Assembly: GCA_004556055.1 (NCBI GenBank)
Contig: SFIW01000010.1
Span: 1 to 63,479 of the forward strand
From: Planctomycetaceae bacterium
GTDB lineage: Bacteria > Planctomycetota > Planctomycetia > Pirellulales > Thermoguttaceae
DNA length: 63,479 nucleotides
Reading direction: 5' to 3'
The number at the start of each line of letters is the position of its first letter. The first letter of the stretch is position 1. The notes under the pieces are model-generated. The model saw only the letters and a list, made by a program, of their open reading frames with translations. It was not told where the DNA came from and made no database searches. The translations under genes were made by a program, and so were the position numbers. Below, piece by piece: positions 8,565-17,194 of the stretch.

Positions 8565-10082
8565 ATGGCGACATTTATTAAAGAAGGGATTTCTCTCTCT
8601 CTTTCGGCGGCGCTCGACAACTTCGACGGATATGGCGTCGACGATTGCGAGCTTCGATCTTGCGGCGTAAAAGCGGACGAACAGCTCCGAGACGGTCTCT
8701 TCGTTTGTCTGGATCGTGATCCTGAGCTTGCGATTCGAAACGTTAAAACCGCGGCTCAAAACGGCGCGGTCGTCGCCGTCCTCGATCGAGCTTGTTCCGA
8801 GGGAGTCGCCTCCGCTCTCGACGGCGTCCTGACGACGATCTTTTGCGATAATCCACGCGTCGTCTACGGACGCGCATGTCAGGCCCTGCGCGGAAATCCC
8901 GGGCGGAAAATGAGACTCGTCGCCGTGACTGGCTCCGCTGGGAAAACCTCCTTGTCGTACGTCTTGGGAGGCGTCTTGGCCGAAGCGGGAATGCGCGTTG
9001 GACTGATCGGCTCTCTTGGTATTTACGACGGAAAACGCCTTGCGCCGACCCGCGAGACGACTCCCGACCCCGAGAAGCTCGCGAGCGTCTTGGAAACGAT
9101 GGTGGAAAACGGTTGTGTATGCGCCATTATCGAGCTTTCCTCCGTCGCCCTCGCCGAAGATCGGCCCGCCGGGCTCGCGTTCGACGCCGCCTGCCTCACG
9201 AATATTCGACGCGATCATCTCGATTATCACGGCTCCGTCGAAGCGTATCGAAACGCTAAGCTTCACGTCTTCGATTACCTCAAGCTCGACGGTATCGCGA
9301 TTTGCAACGTCGACGATCGCGTTACCGACGCCGCTCTTCATCTCATCGAACAGCCCGTCCTCACCGTCGGAATTCAGCCGACGACATGCTCCGTCTCCGG
9401 CACCCCCGTCGAAAGACAGAAGGGAGAACAAACATTCTACGTCGTCGCTGGAACCGACGCCGCCCCCGTGCGCACCAAGGTCATCGGCAAAGAGCATATT
9501 TACAACTGCCTCGAAGCCGCCGCGCTCGCTATTGCGTGGGACGTCGATCTCGTCACGATCGCGCGCGGTATCGAACGCGTCGAGTATATACCCGGAAGAA
9601 TGGAACAGGTCGAATGCGGCCAGTCTTTCGGCGTTTACCTCGATCGCGCGAGCGCTCCCCATTCCCTTGCGGCGGCCCTCGAAGCGCTACGCGCCGTTAC
9701 CCACGGTCTCGTATACTGCGTCCTCTGCCCCCCGAACGACAAGGATCGCGGCAAGCGTCAACTCTTAGCGGTCGCCGCCGAAGCGGGAGCCGACGTCACC
9801 GTGGTGACGAGCGGCAATCTTCCCGAGTCGCAAACGGACGAAGCCCTCGAAGATTTGCGACGCGGTTTCACTTCGAAGAATTCTTTCCACGACGAACCAA
9901 ATCGCAAACGCGCCATCGAATGGGCGTTGACCCAAGCGACGATCGACGACTCCGTTCTCATCGTCGGGCAGGACGTTTCGTCCCTCGATCCGGTCAACGA
10001 ATTGTTCGTTCCTGATCGACAATTTGTGAAGAATTGGCTCTGCGATAATTTGCCAAGTTCCGAATCTTATTGGTTTAACTAA
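8565..10082 (+). CDS. Divergent MurE-like Mur ligase
   Basis: A 505-residue protein with the three-domain Mur ligase plan: an N-terminal UDP-binding-like domain, a central ATPase domain and a C-terminal domain. The P-loop reads TGSAGKTS (near 127) instead of TGTNGKTT. The catalytic centre NIRRDHLDYHG (about 214-224) and the lysine that is carbamylated in relatives (NAKLHVF, about 231) are intact. The GRMEQVE junction is also present. In the C-terminal domain the meso-diaminopimelate motif DNPR is replaced by GNLP near 417, and the usual GKGHE by GQDVS. It therefore belongs to the MurE branch, but probably adds a different residue or acts on another precursor. Start supported by AAAGGGA upstream. 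A strong terminator follows. Confidence 0.75.
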   Translation: MATFIKEGISLSLSAALDNFDGYGVDDCELRSCGVKADEQLRDGLFVCLDRDPELAIRNVKTAAQNGAVVAVLDRACSEGVASALDGVLTTIFCDNPRVVYGRACQALRGNPGRKMRLVAVTGSAGKTSLSYVLGGVLAEAGMRVGLIGSLGIYDGKRLAPTRETTPDPEKLASVLETMVENGCVCAIIELSSVALAEDRPAGLAFDAACLTNIRRDHLDYHGSVEAYRNAKLHVFDYLKLDGIAICNVDDRVTDAALHLIEQPVLTVGIQPTTCSVSGTPVERQKGEQTFYVVAGTDAAPVRTKVIGKEHIYNCLEAAALAIAWDVDLVTIARGIERVEYIPGRMEQVECGQSFGVYLDRASAPHSLAAALEALRAVTHGLVYCVLCPPNDKDRGKRQLLAVAAEAGADVTVVTSGNLPESQTDEALEDLRRGFTSKNSFHDEPNRKRAIEWALTQATIDDSVLIVGQDVSSLDPVNELFVPDRQFVKNWLCDNLPSSESYWFN

Positions 10083-10087
10083 TTCTT

Positions 10088-10120
10088 AAGGGCCGCGCGA
10101 GACGTTGCGCGGCCCTTTTT
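10088..10120 (+). terminator. Intrinsic terminator after the MurE-like gene
   Basis: Perfect 11-bp stem AAGGGCCGCGC / GCGCGGCCCTT (10088-10098 with 10107-10117) around an 8-base loop, followed by a T-run. Confidence 0.9.
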
Positions 10121-10138
10121 GACGTTTACTCTCCCGTA

Positions 10139-10166
10139 TTGTTAAATCTGGCTTTCCCCATATAAT
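10139..10166 (+). promoter_or_regulatory. Promoter of purC
   Basis: Consensus -10 TATAAT at 10161-10166 with TTGTTA 16 bases upstream. It lies just past the preceding terminator and about 80 bases before the purC start. Confidence 0.6.
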
Positions 10167-10245
10167 AGCAAATTATTTGACTTACTTTGCGTCGCTCGAC
10201 GTTCGCACGACGCGCGTAGGCATTGCTGTGTTGAGGATTATTCCT

Positions 10246-11148
10246 ATGAACTGTAACGTGGTTTTGCAGACCTCGATTCCGGGTATGACGCCCAAGCGCG
10301 GTAAAGTGCGCGACGTCTATGACTTCGGCGATAACGTCTTGCTCGTTTGTTCCGATCGTATCAGCGCTTTCGACTGGGTTCTCCCCACCGGCGTTCCCGA
10401 CAAGGGAAAAGCCTTGAATCAAACTGCGGAATTCTGGTTTGAGACCCTCGGCGTCAAAAATCATGTCGTCACTACCGACATGTCCAAAGTCCCTTTCCCC
10501 GCGGGAACCGACGTCTCCCTCTTCGAAGGACGCTCCGTCTTCTGCAAGAAAACGAAGGTCGTCATGATCGAATGCGTCGTGCGCGGATATCTTTCCGGCT
10601 CCGGATGGAAGGAATATCAGCAGTCGCAGACGGTCTGCGGAATCAAACTTCCCGCAGGTCTTGTGGAAAGCTCCAAGCTTGACGAGCCGATCTTCACTCC
10701 CTCGACGAAAGAAACTTCCGGACACGACCAGAACGTTTCCTTCGACGAAGTCGTCAAACGCGTCGGGCTCGATATCGCCGAACAACTCCGCGACAAGTCT
10801 CTCGACGTCTTCAAGCGCGGTAGCGAATACGCCGCTAAGCGCGGTATCATCATCGCCGACACGAAGTTCGAATTCGGTTTGACCGACGACGGCGAGCTTA
10901 TTCTCATCGACGAAGTCATGACGCCCGACTCTTCGCGCTTCTGGCCCGCCGATCTTTACGAGCCCGGAAAAGGACAGCCCTCCTTTGACAAGCAGTTCGT
11001 AAGAGACTGGCTCCTCCAATCGGGCTGGGATCGCAACTCCGAGCCGCCTCAGCTACCCGACGATATCGTCCTCAAGACGCGCGAGAAGTACATTGAAGCT
11101 TATGAAAGACTCACCGGTCGCAAACTCAAGTTCCAGTCGGAAATCTGA
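10246..11148 (+). CDS. purC: Phosphoribosylaminoimidazole-succinocarboxamide synthase (SAICAR synthetase)
   Basis: A 300-residue enzyme of purine synthesis that joins CAIR and aspartate using ATP. Recognisable are GKVRDVYDFGD near the N-terminus, SDRISAFDWVLPTGVPDKG, ECVVRGYLSGSGWKEY, FTPSTKE and the C-terminal LIDEVMTPDSSRFWP. The start at 10246 is chosen because TGAGGA lies seven bases upstream and the protein then begins at the family's normal N-terminus; an upstream in-frame ATG at 10177 would begin right at the promoter. The gene is followed after 34 bases by the protease gene on the same strand. Confidence 0.97.
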   Translation: MNCNVVLQTSIPGMTPKRGKVRDVYDFGDNVLLVCSDRISAFDWVLPTGVPDKGKALNQTAEFWFETLGVKNHVVTTDMSKVPFPAGTDVSLFEGRSVFCKKTKVVMIECVVRGYLSGSGWKEYQQSQTVCGIKLPAGLVESSKLDEPIFTPSTKETSGHDQNVSFDEVVKRVGLDIAEQLRDKSLDVFKRGSEYAAKRGIIIADTKFEFGLTDDGELILIDEVMTPDSSRFWPADLYEPGKGQPSFDKQFVRDWLLQSGWDRNSEPPQLPDDIVLKTREKYIEAYERLTGRKLKFQSEI

Positions 11149-11182
11149 GCGCGTTCGTTGACGAGACATTGATCAAACGTCT

Positions 11183-12187
11183 ATGAAAAGTATTTTGTCG
11201 GCATGGCGCGAAAAGCTCCGCGCCATGCCTAGCTCCCGTCTCTGCGCTATCTCGTTCTGTCTGAATTTCTTGACGATTTTTGCCGCAGGATACGTGACCT
11301 ATGCCGGTTCCTCCGTCGCGACCGCTTTGGAATTTGCGGTTCCTCTGACGATTATTCTCGTTTGTCACGAGTCGGGGCACTTTTTCTTTGGCAGACGCGC
11401 CATGATTCGGACGGATTACCCTCTTTTCGTGCCGCTACCCCTTCCGCCGATTGGAACGATGGGCGCGATTATGCGTTTCTCCGGGCCTATTCCGAATCGT
11501 CGCGCGCTCTTTGACATGGCCGTCGCGGGCCCTATCGGCGGGTTGATTCCGTCTTTGATCGCGCTCGCCGTCGGTCTCTCGCTCTCGAAATTTTCGGCGC
11601 AAGGCCCCGAAAATGGCGGGGCGCTCCTCGACGCGCCTTTGATCCTCCAGGGGATCGCGACGCTCTTCCTCGGCGAAGGGAACGGCGCTCCCTTTATTAT
11701 CCTCCATCCGACCGCTATCGCCGGATGGGTCGGCCTTCTCCTCACCGCTCTCAATCTTCTGCCGATCGGTCAACTTGACGGCGGACACGTCGCCTACGCT
11801 TTCTTAGGGAGAAAGCGCGCGCGAATCTTATCCGTCGTCGTTTTGATCGCGATGTGCGCCCTCGCCGCGTACGCGCATTACTGGGGATGGTACGTTTTCG
11901 CCCTGGTTATCGCCTGTTGCGGGGCGATGCGTCATCCGCGTTGCGCAGACGACGATCGGCTGCCTTTAGACGCCCCAAGGAAGGTTCTTGTCTTGGCGAC
12001 CCTCTTCTATTTGTGCGTCGGTTCATTTGCCCGACCTCTTGTCGTCGTCGAGCCAAACCCCTTTGTTTGGCAGTTTTTGGCGACGCGCGAAGAGCCGATG
12101 TTGGTCGCTCCTTTTTCACACTATATGATTGAATCCGACGCGAAAAACGAAACGCAACGCGCGTCGAGCGCTCAAGAAAGCGATTGA
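11183..12187 (+). CDS. Site-2-type (M50) membrane metalloprotease
   Basis: A 334-residue polytopic membrane protein. The zinc motif HESGH (H62, E63, H66) lies in a hydrophobic helix, and the third ligand region NLLPIGQLDGGH lies near residue 190-201. Both are hallmarks of intramembrane site-2 proteases. The arrangement, with a GPIGGLIPSL segment between, is closest to the plant EGY1 and bacterial non-PDZ M50 proteins rather than RseP, which carries PDZ domains. Such enzymes cut transmembrane regulatory proteins; no anti-sigma factor is adjacent. The stop lies three bases before the next start codon, implying coupled translation. Confidence 0.85.
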   Translation: MKSILSAWREKLRAMPSSRLCAISFCLNFLTIFAAGYVTYAGSSVATALEFAVPLTIILVCHESGHFFFGRRAMIRTDYPLFVPLPLPPIGTMGAIMRFSGPIPNRRALFDMAVAGPIGGLIPSLIALAVGLSLSKFSAQGPENGGALLDAPLILQGIATLFLGEGNGAPFIILHPTAIAGWVGLLLTALNLLPIGQLDGGHVAYAFLGRKRARILSVVVLIAMCALAAYAHYWGWYVFALVIACCGAMRHPRCADDDRLPLDAPRKVLVLATLFYLCVGSFARPLVVVEPNPFVWQFLATREEPMLVAPFSHYMIESDAKNETQRASSAQESD

Positions 12188-12190
12188 TTT

Positions 12191-12478
12191 ATGGACACGT
12201 CGTTTTTTACTTTTATGGCGACTTTAGGATTTGCCGCTCTCTTTTTCGGATTATTTGCCGCCGTTTTGGCGATTCCCCTCCTTCGAGGGAAGAAAATGCA
12301 ACGACGCTGCGCGTGCGCCGCCTCGAAAGAGGTTTTGAGGCTCCTGCGCGAAAGGGATCGCGCCGCGCTCGACGCGAAACGATATCGACCCGAGACCGTC
12401 GACGCGAAGAATTTGCCTATCGCGTCCCCCGAACTCGCGCAGTGGGCTCGCGGCGGCGTCTATGCCTCTAAACGATAA
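12191..12478 (+). CDS. Small single-pass membrane protein
   Basis: A 95-residue protein with one N-terminal transmembrane helix (about 8-30, LGFAALFFGLFAAVLAIPLL), then a basic stretch with a CAC pair (RRCACAASKE) and a charged cytosolic tail. The frame is preferred over an overlapping one at 12184 because it encodes a coherent membrane helix. Its start follows the protease stop by three bases. The helix followed by paired cysteines is faintly like NqrM, the maturation factor of Na+-NQR, but the cysteine pattern does not match well, so no function is assigned. Confidence 0.55.
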   Translation: MDTSFFTFMATLGFAALFFGLFAAVLAIPLLRGKKMQRRCACAASKEVLRLLRERDRAALDAKRYRPETVDAKNLPIASPELAQWARGGVYASKR

Positions 12479-12490
12479 TTTCGGACGCGC

Positions 12491-12519
12491 TTGATTTTCT
12501 AACGCATGATGGGTATAAT
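12491..12519 (+). promoter_or_regulatory. Sigma-70-type promoter of the beta-propeller protein gene
   Basis: TTGATT (12491-12496), 17-base spacer, consensus TATAAT (12514-12519), about 45 bases upstream of the chosen start. Confidence 0.75.
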
Positions 12520-12565
12520 CCCCCATAATCGGGTTCTGGAGACCCATTGCGCGGAAGGAAACAAA

Positions 12566-13825
12566 ATGAAGAATAATTCAAAGGATAAGGACATTTCGCT
12601 CGGACGTCGGCACTATTGGACCGACACGCAGGGACAAGCGCACCGCGTCGTCTTTGACGACGGAAAGCTCGAAAAGCCCCGCTCCACGTGGATCGTCCTC
12701 GCGTCCGTAACTCTCTTTGCTTTGATTTTCGGAGTCGTCGTCCTCTTAACGACCCATCCCGACGCGGGCTCCAAATTGCCTCTTGAGGCGCCCAAACTCT
12801 ATCCAAATTTGAGGTGCGCGCGCACGATCGTTTCCGACGCGGACGCGCGACCTGTCGCGATCGCCGCCGGATGGAACGACGAATTCTTTTTGGCGAGCGA
12901 AAAGGGCGTCGCGCTATACGACGCGTCGGGTAATAAACTCGATTTTTGGCAGAATGAAGAGAACGCCGCCCCTTCTGCGATAAACTTCGTCGCGCAAGAG
13001 GAAGATCCTTCGAACGGTCTTCTCCTCCTCGCTTATCCTACGAAAATTAAGGCGTTGCGCTTCTCCCTCGAGCAATACGTTCCGTCGGAGAGCGCGAATC
13101 AAGACGCGGACGTCTCTTCAAACGTCGGCGAAGAAGACCATGCCCGAAACAACGCCGTCGAACGCACCGCCGCAAGGGGCGCCGTCGGGAATTTTTACGA
13201 CGTCTTGTCGCGCTCCGACGCCGATATCCGCGGCCTCGAATGCGACGGCGATCGGCTCTATGTCGCCGATTATCTGTCGGATTCCGTGTGGCGCTTTTCA
13301 CTCAAAAAGCTTGAGAAACGCCCCGACGACGATAAGACGGAGCCCGTCGCCGACTGCCTTGTCGGCGCTCCAGACGAGGGGAGGGGATACCCCGGCTTGA
13401 AGCCCGCCTTCGCCAAATACTTCTGCTTGAACTTCGACGAAGAGGCAAAGGTTCTTTACGCCGTCAGCTCCGGACTCTTCCGTATCGACGCGTTCAATCC
13501 GGAGACGGGCGCGTGGCTTTCTGAAAAGTCATGGACGCGCGCTCCGGGAGCGGGAATCGGTTTCCGCGGCGCCGCGAATCCGATTTCGATCGATACGCGC
13601 GGTTCTCTCATTGTCGCCGCCGAGTCGGGACGATTCTTTGACGAGTCCGGAAAACGACGCGTCTCGCCGCTGCGATTCTTCACGACCTCCGGGGAATGGC
13701 TCGACGATTTGGGAGACGGCTCCAATTTCTCGGACGACGTTTCCGCGCTCGCCGCCGTCTTCTCGCACGACGATAAGCGCGTCTTCGTCCTTAAATCCGA
13801 CGGCGGCGTCGACGTCTGGGAATGA
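12566..13825 (+). CDS. Membrane-anchored beta-propeller-like protein
   Basis: A 419-residue protein with a short cytosolic N-terminus, one transmembrane helix (about 41-63, WIVLASVTLFALIFGVVVLL) and a large exported domain. That domain has repeated short beta motifs of NHL/WD type, such as ECDGDRLYVADYLSDSVWRF, LFRIDAFNPETGAWL and KRVFVLKSDGGVDVWE. It probably folds as a propeller for binding, not catalysis. The start at 12566 follows GGAAGGA; an upstream in-frame ATG at 12506 lies inside the promoter and is rejected. No partner gene identifies its role. Confidence 0.65.
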   Translation: MKNNSKDKDISLGRRHYWTDTQGQAHRVVFDDGKLEKPRSTWIVLASVTLFALIFGVVVLLTTHPDAGSKLPLEAPKLYPNLRCARTIVSDADARPVAIAAGWNDEFFLASEKGVALYDASGNKLDFWQNEENAAPSAINFVAQEEDPSNGLLLLAYPTKIKALRFSLEQYVPSESANQDADVSSNVGEEDHARNNAVERTAARGAVGNFYDVLSRSDADIRGLECDGDRLYVADYLSDSVWRFSLKKLEKRPDDDKTEPVADCLVGAPDEGRGYPGLKPAFAKYFCLNFDEEAKVLYAVSSGLFRIDAFNPETGAWLSEKSWTRAPGAGIGFRGAANPISIDTRGSLIVAAESGRFFDESGKRRVSPLRFFTTSGEWLDDLGDGSNFSDDVSALAAVFSHDDKRVFVLKSDGGVDVWE

Positions 13826-14091
13826 CGCGTAGGCGGAAGTCGCGAGCGACGCGCCGAGGCGGTTCAATAGAACGGCGGAATCGTGTTTTCTTGAGGGCGG
13901 CATGAGACTTCATACCGCTTTTCCGTTCATGACGGCGTAGAATACGTTGACGGGGCGACTATCTCCTCCTAAATACGCTTGAACAATCTATTCTGTTTCG
14001 TTGGACGGTTTTCAGACTTCGCAAGATTCTTTTAGCCGCAGAAAGCTTCTTCTTGGTTCTGGGTTTCCTCGGAATGAGTGGAGGATTTAAA

Positions 14092-15102
14092 ATGTTGATG
14101 AATAATCATGAATATCTGGACTTGGTTCAGACCCTCAAACAGGAAATCAGACAGGCTCAATATAAGGCGACTTTGAACGTTAATAAAGAGCTGATTATGC
14201 TCTATTACGGTATTGGCCGCGTTATTAATCAGCGTAAGTCCTGGGGGAATAAATTCATTGAAAATCTTGCCGCCGATATTAAGCTCGCCTTCCCCGAGGC
14301 AAAAGGATATTCCGTTAGAAATCTAAAATATATGGCCAAGTTTGCGGCCGCTTACGAGGACGAGATATTTGTGCAGACGGCGTCTGCACAAATTCCGTGG
14401 TCGCATAATATGGCGATCTTGGACAAGGTAAAAACGCCCAAGGAACGAGAGTGGTATATTCGCAAAACGGCTGAAAACGGCTGGTCGCACAGCGTTCTGA
14501 TTCATCAAATTGAAAGCGGGCTTTATCAACGCCAAGCGATTGCGGACAAGATCAGTAACTTTGAAAATCGCCTTCCTGCGCCGCAAAGCGAACTGGCGGT
14601 GCAAACTATGAAAGACCCGTACGTTTTCGACTTCATCCCTTTCAGGGAAGATATGGTCGAAAGAGATATTGAACAGGCTCTCGTCAAGGATGTTACCAAG
14701 CTTCTTTTGGAGTTGGGAACCGGATTTGCTTTCCTCGGCAACCAATATCGCCTTAATGTGGGCGGCGACGATTTTTACATTGACCTTCTCTTCTACAATC
14801 TCAATCTGCGCTGTTACGTTGTCATTGAACTAAAGACGGGCGAGTTTAAGCCCGATTATGCCGGTCAGCTCAACTTCTATCTTTCCGCCGTAGACGGCAT
14901 TTTGAAGTCCGAACAGGACAATCCTACGATTGGTCTGCTCCTTTGTAAGAGCAAAAACAACATCGTTGCTGAATACGCGCTCAAAGATATGTCTAAGCCT
15001 ATCGGGGTGAGCGAATACAAGGTAACGAGCGATCTCCCAGAAAACTTCAGTAAGCAGCTCCCGTCCGTCGAGGATATTCAAAACCATATCGCAAACAAAT
15101 AG
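14092..15102 (+). CDS. DUF1016 / YhcG-type PD-(D/E)XK nuclease-domain protein
   Basis: A 336-residue protein of the DUF1016 family. The N-terminal half is helical (starting NNHEYLDLVQTLKQEIRQAQ, then IPWSHNMAILDKVK). The C-terminal half carries a PD-(D/E)XK nuclease core: DDFYIDLLFYN, then CYVVIELKTGEF, supplying the D and ExK residues. The family is common on mobile DNA and near restriction and toxin loci and is thought to cut or bind nucleic acid; its exact activity is not established. GTGGAGGA precedes the ATG at 14092. The gene lacks the host's CGNCG skew, is AT-richer and stands alone, so recent acquisition is likely. Confidence 0.85.
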   Translation: MLMNNHEYLDLVQTLKQEIRQAQYKATLNVNKELIMLYYGIGRVINQRKSWGNKFIENLAADIKLAFPEAKGYSVRNLKYMAKFAAAYEDEIFVQTASAQIPWSHNMAILDKVKTPKEREWYIRKTAENGWSHSVLIHQIESGLYQRQAIADKISNFENRLPAPQSELAVQTMKDPYVFDFIPFREDMVERDIEQALVKDVTKLLLELGTGFAFLGNQYRLNVGGDDFYIDLLFYNLNLRCYVVIELKTGEFKPDYAGQLNFYLSAVDGILKSEQDNPTIGLLLCKSKNNIVAEYALKDMSKPIGVSEYKVTSDLPENFSKQLPSVEDIQNHIANK

Positions 15103-15164
15103 GAGCCTTGAAACGGATAGAGGGGTTCTCTTGGGCGTATTGGAATCCCCGCGAGGGCGTCCCC

Positions 15165-16370
15165 TTATTCGTTTTCGGAGGCGGAATCGGTTTTCTCGGC
15201 GCTTTCGGGGGACGTCGCGTTCTCGGGCGCTTGATCTTTCAGGTGCGCGCGTGGATGCGCGACGTCGTAAACTTCGCGCAATTTCTCGGTCGACACGTGC
15301 GTGTAGATTTGCGTCGTCACGATATTCTTGTGCCCTAAGAGCTCCTGAATCGAGCGAATATCGGCTCCCGAGTCGAGAAGATGCGTCGCGAAACAGTGAC
15401 GCAGCGTGTGCGGCGAAACGCGTTCGTTCAGTCCCGTTTCTTCCAGATATCCGTCGAGTTTACGCGCGACGCTTCGCGTCGTCAAGGGGCCTCCGTCCCT
15501 GTTGAGAAAGAGGGGCTCCTCTAAGAACTTTTCCCACTTTTCTCGGCGTTGGGGATCCCGAAGCTCTTCCAGCGTCGTCGGCGGAAACTCAGGTTCCCCT
15601 TCGACGAAGTTTTCGGTGAGAAAACGCTGCAACTCGCGTTTCGGTTGCGTCTCGCGGAAAGACGCGCGTTGACTCGTCTTCTTCGAATCTTTCGCGTTCT
15701 TGTGAGATTGACGCGTCTCCTTCAAACTTTTCTGATTCTCGAGAAATTGACGCGCCTCGCGAAGATACCGCCACAGCGCCTCGCGCGCGTAAAGCCCGAG
15801 AAACGCAAGCCGTTCTTTTCGCCCTTTACCACGAATGCGCAGGAGGCTTTCGTCTCCGAGAATATCGGCAAAGCGAAGCCCGATACATTCGCTCACGCGC
15901 AGCCCCGCGGAGTAGATCGTCTCCAAGATCGCGCGGTCGCGTACTCCCAGGGGATTGTCGAGATCGGGCGCGTCGAGAAGACGCTCGACTTCCTCTTTCG
16001 AGAGAACGAAGGGAAGCGAGCGCCGCGTTCGCGGATTCACGAGCGCGCTGGTCGGATTTGACGTCGCCCAGCCTTCGCGCTCGCCAAAACGATAGAACCC
16101 GCGCAGCGACGCTAACCGCCGGGAGATCGTCGTTCGCGCGTAGTCCGCCTCGTGCATCGCCAAGACATAGCCGCGAAGTTCCGGCGCGTCGATCCGGTCT
16201 GGACGCGGACACGTCCCCGAATGTAGCTCCTTCTCGTAAATGAGCCACGCTTCGAGATCCTCTCCGTAGCTTTTGAGCGTCAGCTTGGAGTAGTTGCGTT
16301 CGACTTCAAGATAGCGCAAAAAGCGCTCGATCGGAACGCGCAGATTGATTTCGGACGGATCGTTCTTCAT
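15165..16370 (-). CDS. xerC: XerC/XerD-type tyrosine recombinase with a ~75-residue charged insert
   Basis: A 401-residue recombinase; XerC/D are usually about 300. The SAM-like N-terminal domain (IERFLRYLEVERNYSKLTLK) and the catalytic set are complete: R158, K182, H321-x2-R324, H347 and nucleophile Y356. The extra length comes from a Lys/Glu/Arg-rich insertion at about 208-283, between the lysine hairpin and the HxxR box, plus a 30-residue acidic tail. The start at 16370 has GAGAAG upstream; an in-frame extension to 16604 crosses a terminator and is rejected. It probably resolves chromosome dimers. A role on another site is possible, since no second Xer is visible. Confidence 0.88.
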   Translation of the reverse strand: MKNDPSEINLRVPIERFLRYLEVERNYSKLTLKSYGEDLEAWLIYEKELHSGTCPRPDRIDAPELRGYVLAMHEADYARTTISRRLASLRGFYRFGEREGWATSNPTSALVNPRTRRSLPFVLSKEEVERLLDAPDLDNPLGVRDRAILETIYSAGLRVSECIGLRFADILGDESLLRIRGKGRKERLAFLGLYAREALWRYLREARQFLENQKSLKETRQSHKNAKDSKKTSQRASFRETQPKRELQRFLTENFVEGEPEFPPTTLEELRDPQRREKWEKFLEEPLFLNRDGGPLTTRSVARKLDGYLEETGLNERVSPHTLRHCFATHLLDSGADIRSIQELLGHKNIVTTQIYTHVSTEKLREVYDVAHPRAHLKDQAPENATSPESAEKTDSASENE

Positions 16371-16393
16371 AAGGCTCTTCTCGACCATAGGTA

Positions 16394-16430
16394 TAAAAAA
16401 AGCCCGGAAAAAGAGTCGCTCTTTTCCGGG
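16394..16430 (-). terminator. Intrinsic terminator of the 16.5-kb hypothetical gene
   Basis: Read on the - strand: stem CCCGGAAAAGAG / CTCTTTTTCCGGG with a three-base loop, followed by CTTTTTTT. It separates the conserved hypothetical gene from the recombinase gene downstream. Confidence 0.9.
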
Positions 16431-16473
16431 ATCGCAATATCTAACGCGACGTTTTTCGTCGACGAAAACGCGT

Positions 16474-16776
16474 TCAGATCTCGTCTTCCGCGAAGGGATC
16501 GGCAATGTTCTGGAAGAGGGAAGGATCGGTTTTAGCGCGGAGCGCGGCTTTCGAACGACGCATTGCGCGCCGCGCCGCGACAAGTTCCGTTTCGCGTTTT
16601 TCACGCAAGGCTTTACGCGTCATAACCGCCGCGTCGTACCAGCTGAAACTTAGCTCCGAATCAGAGGCGTAGCGCCCAAACGACTCAACTAATTCTTCGC
16701 GATTATCGCCGGTGTAAAGGAATACATAGCGTTCTTTACCTTTGACGAGAGCTAATACGTTTACTTCCTGGTTCAT
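16474..16776 (-). CDS. Conserved small protein of planctomycete type
   Basis: A 100-residue protein beginning NQEVNVLALVKGKERYVFLY, with SFGRYASDSELSFSWYDAAV in the middle and a Lys/Arg-rich then acidic tail. I recognise the pattern (ALVKGxERYxFLY followed by SFxWYDAAV) as one recurring in planctomycete genomes without known function. The start at 16776 is chosen because GAGGA lies upstream; an ATG at 16818 would add 14 non-conserved residues. A strong terminator follows the gene. Confidence 0.75.
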   Translation of the reverse strand: MNQEVNVLALVKGKERYVFLYTGDNREELVESFGRYASDSELSFSWYDAAVMTRKALREKRETELVAARRAMRRSKAALRAKTDPSLFQNIADPFAEDEI

Positions 16777-17194
16777 GACGTCCTCGATGCGCGCGTGTCG
16801 GCGCGCGTTGCTGTTCAACAGGGGGCTGATTTACGCGACGCCTGTTGGGGGAAGTTCCGAAAAGCGCTGGGGGAACAACGCGTTATCGGCTAAACGCGGC
16901 CTCATAATCGTTATTCTTTGCCGCGTCAGGCGTCTATTAAGCTTATCGGCGCCGGGTGAAAAAACTTAACTGGTTTTTTTAGGAAAGACAATTTTTAATT
17001 TTTTCGATTACCATGGAGTTTTTTTTCTCGCGAACGTTGAGCGAGACCGTCCGAGAAACGCGACAATTGCAACGTCAACCCCTTTTCAATTCCTCAAGCC
17101 CCTCGCTTTCAAGGCTTAAATACCTTTTCTAAAATGACCGCCGGTGTATAATTTGCGAAACGCGCCGAGAAAAGCGCGTTGAATTAAGGACATT
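16777..17194. other. Divergent intergenic region with a -10 box
   Basis: About 420 bases between divergent genes. A consensus TATAAT at 17147-17152 (preceded directly by TG) is placed for the YmdB-type gene, about 45 bases before its start; no clear -35 was found. The rest shows AT-rich runs but no gene. Confidence 0.5.

Noticed and set aside
12191..12478. NqrM annotation for the small membrane protein
   Set aside because: TM plus Cys pair is only superficially similar; the NqrM cysteine pattern is not met and no nqr genes are near.
15165..16370. The XerC-type recombinase as the hsdS invertase
   Set aside because: It lies 15 kb away, has host-like composition and XerC features; hsdS invertases usually sit beside hsdS.
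16371..16604. N-terminal extension of the XerC-type gene
   Set aside because: It would read through the strong terminator of the upstream gene and encodes Arg-rich non-conserved sequence; ATG 16370 has a ribosome binding site.
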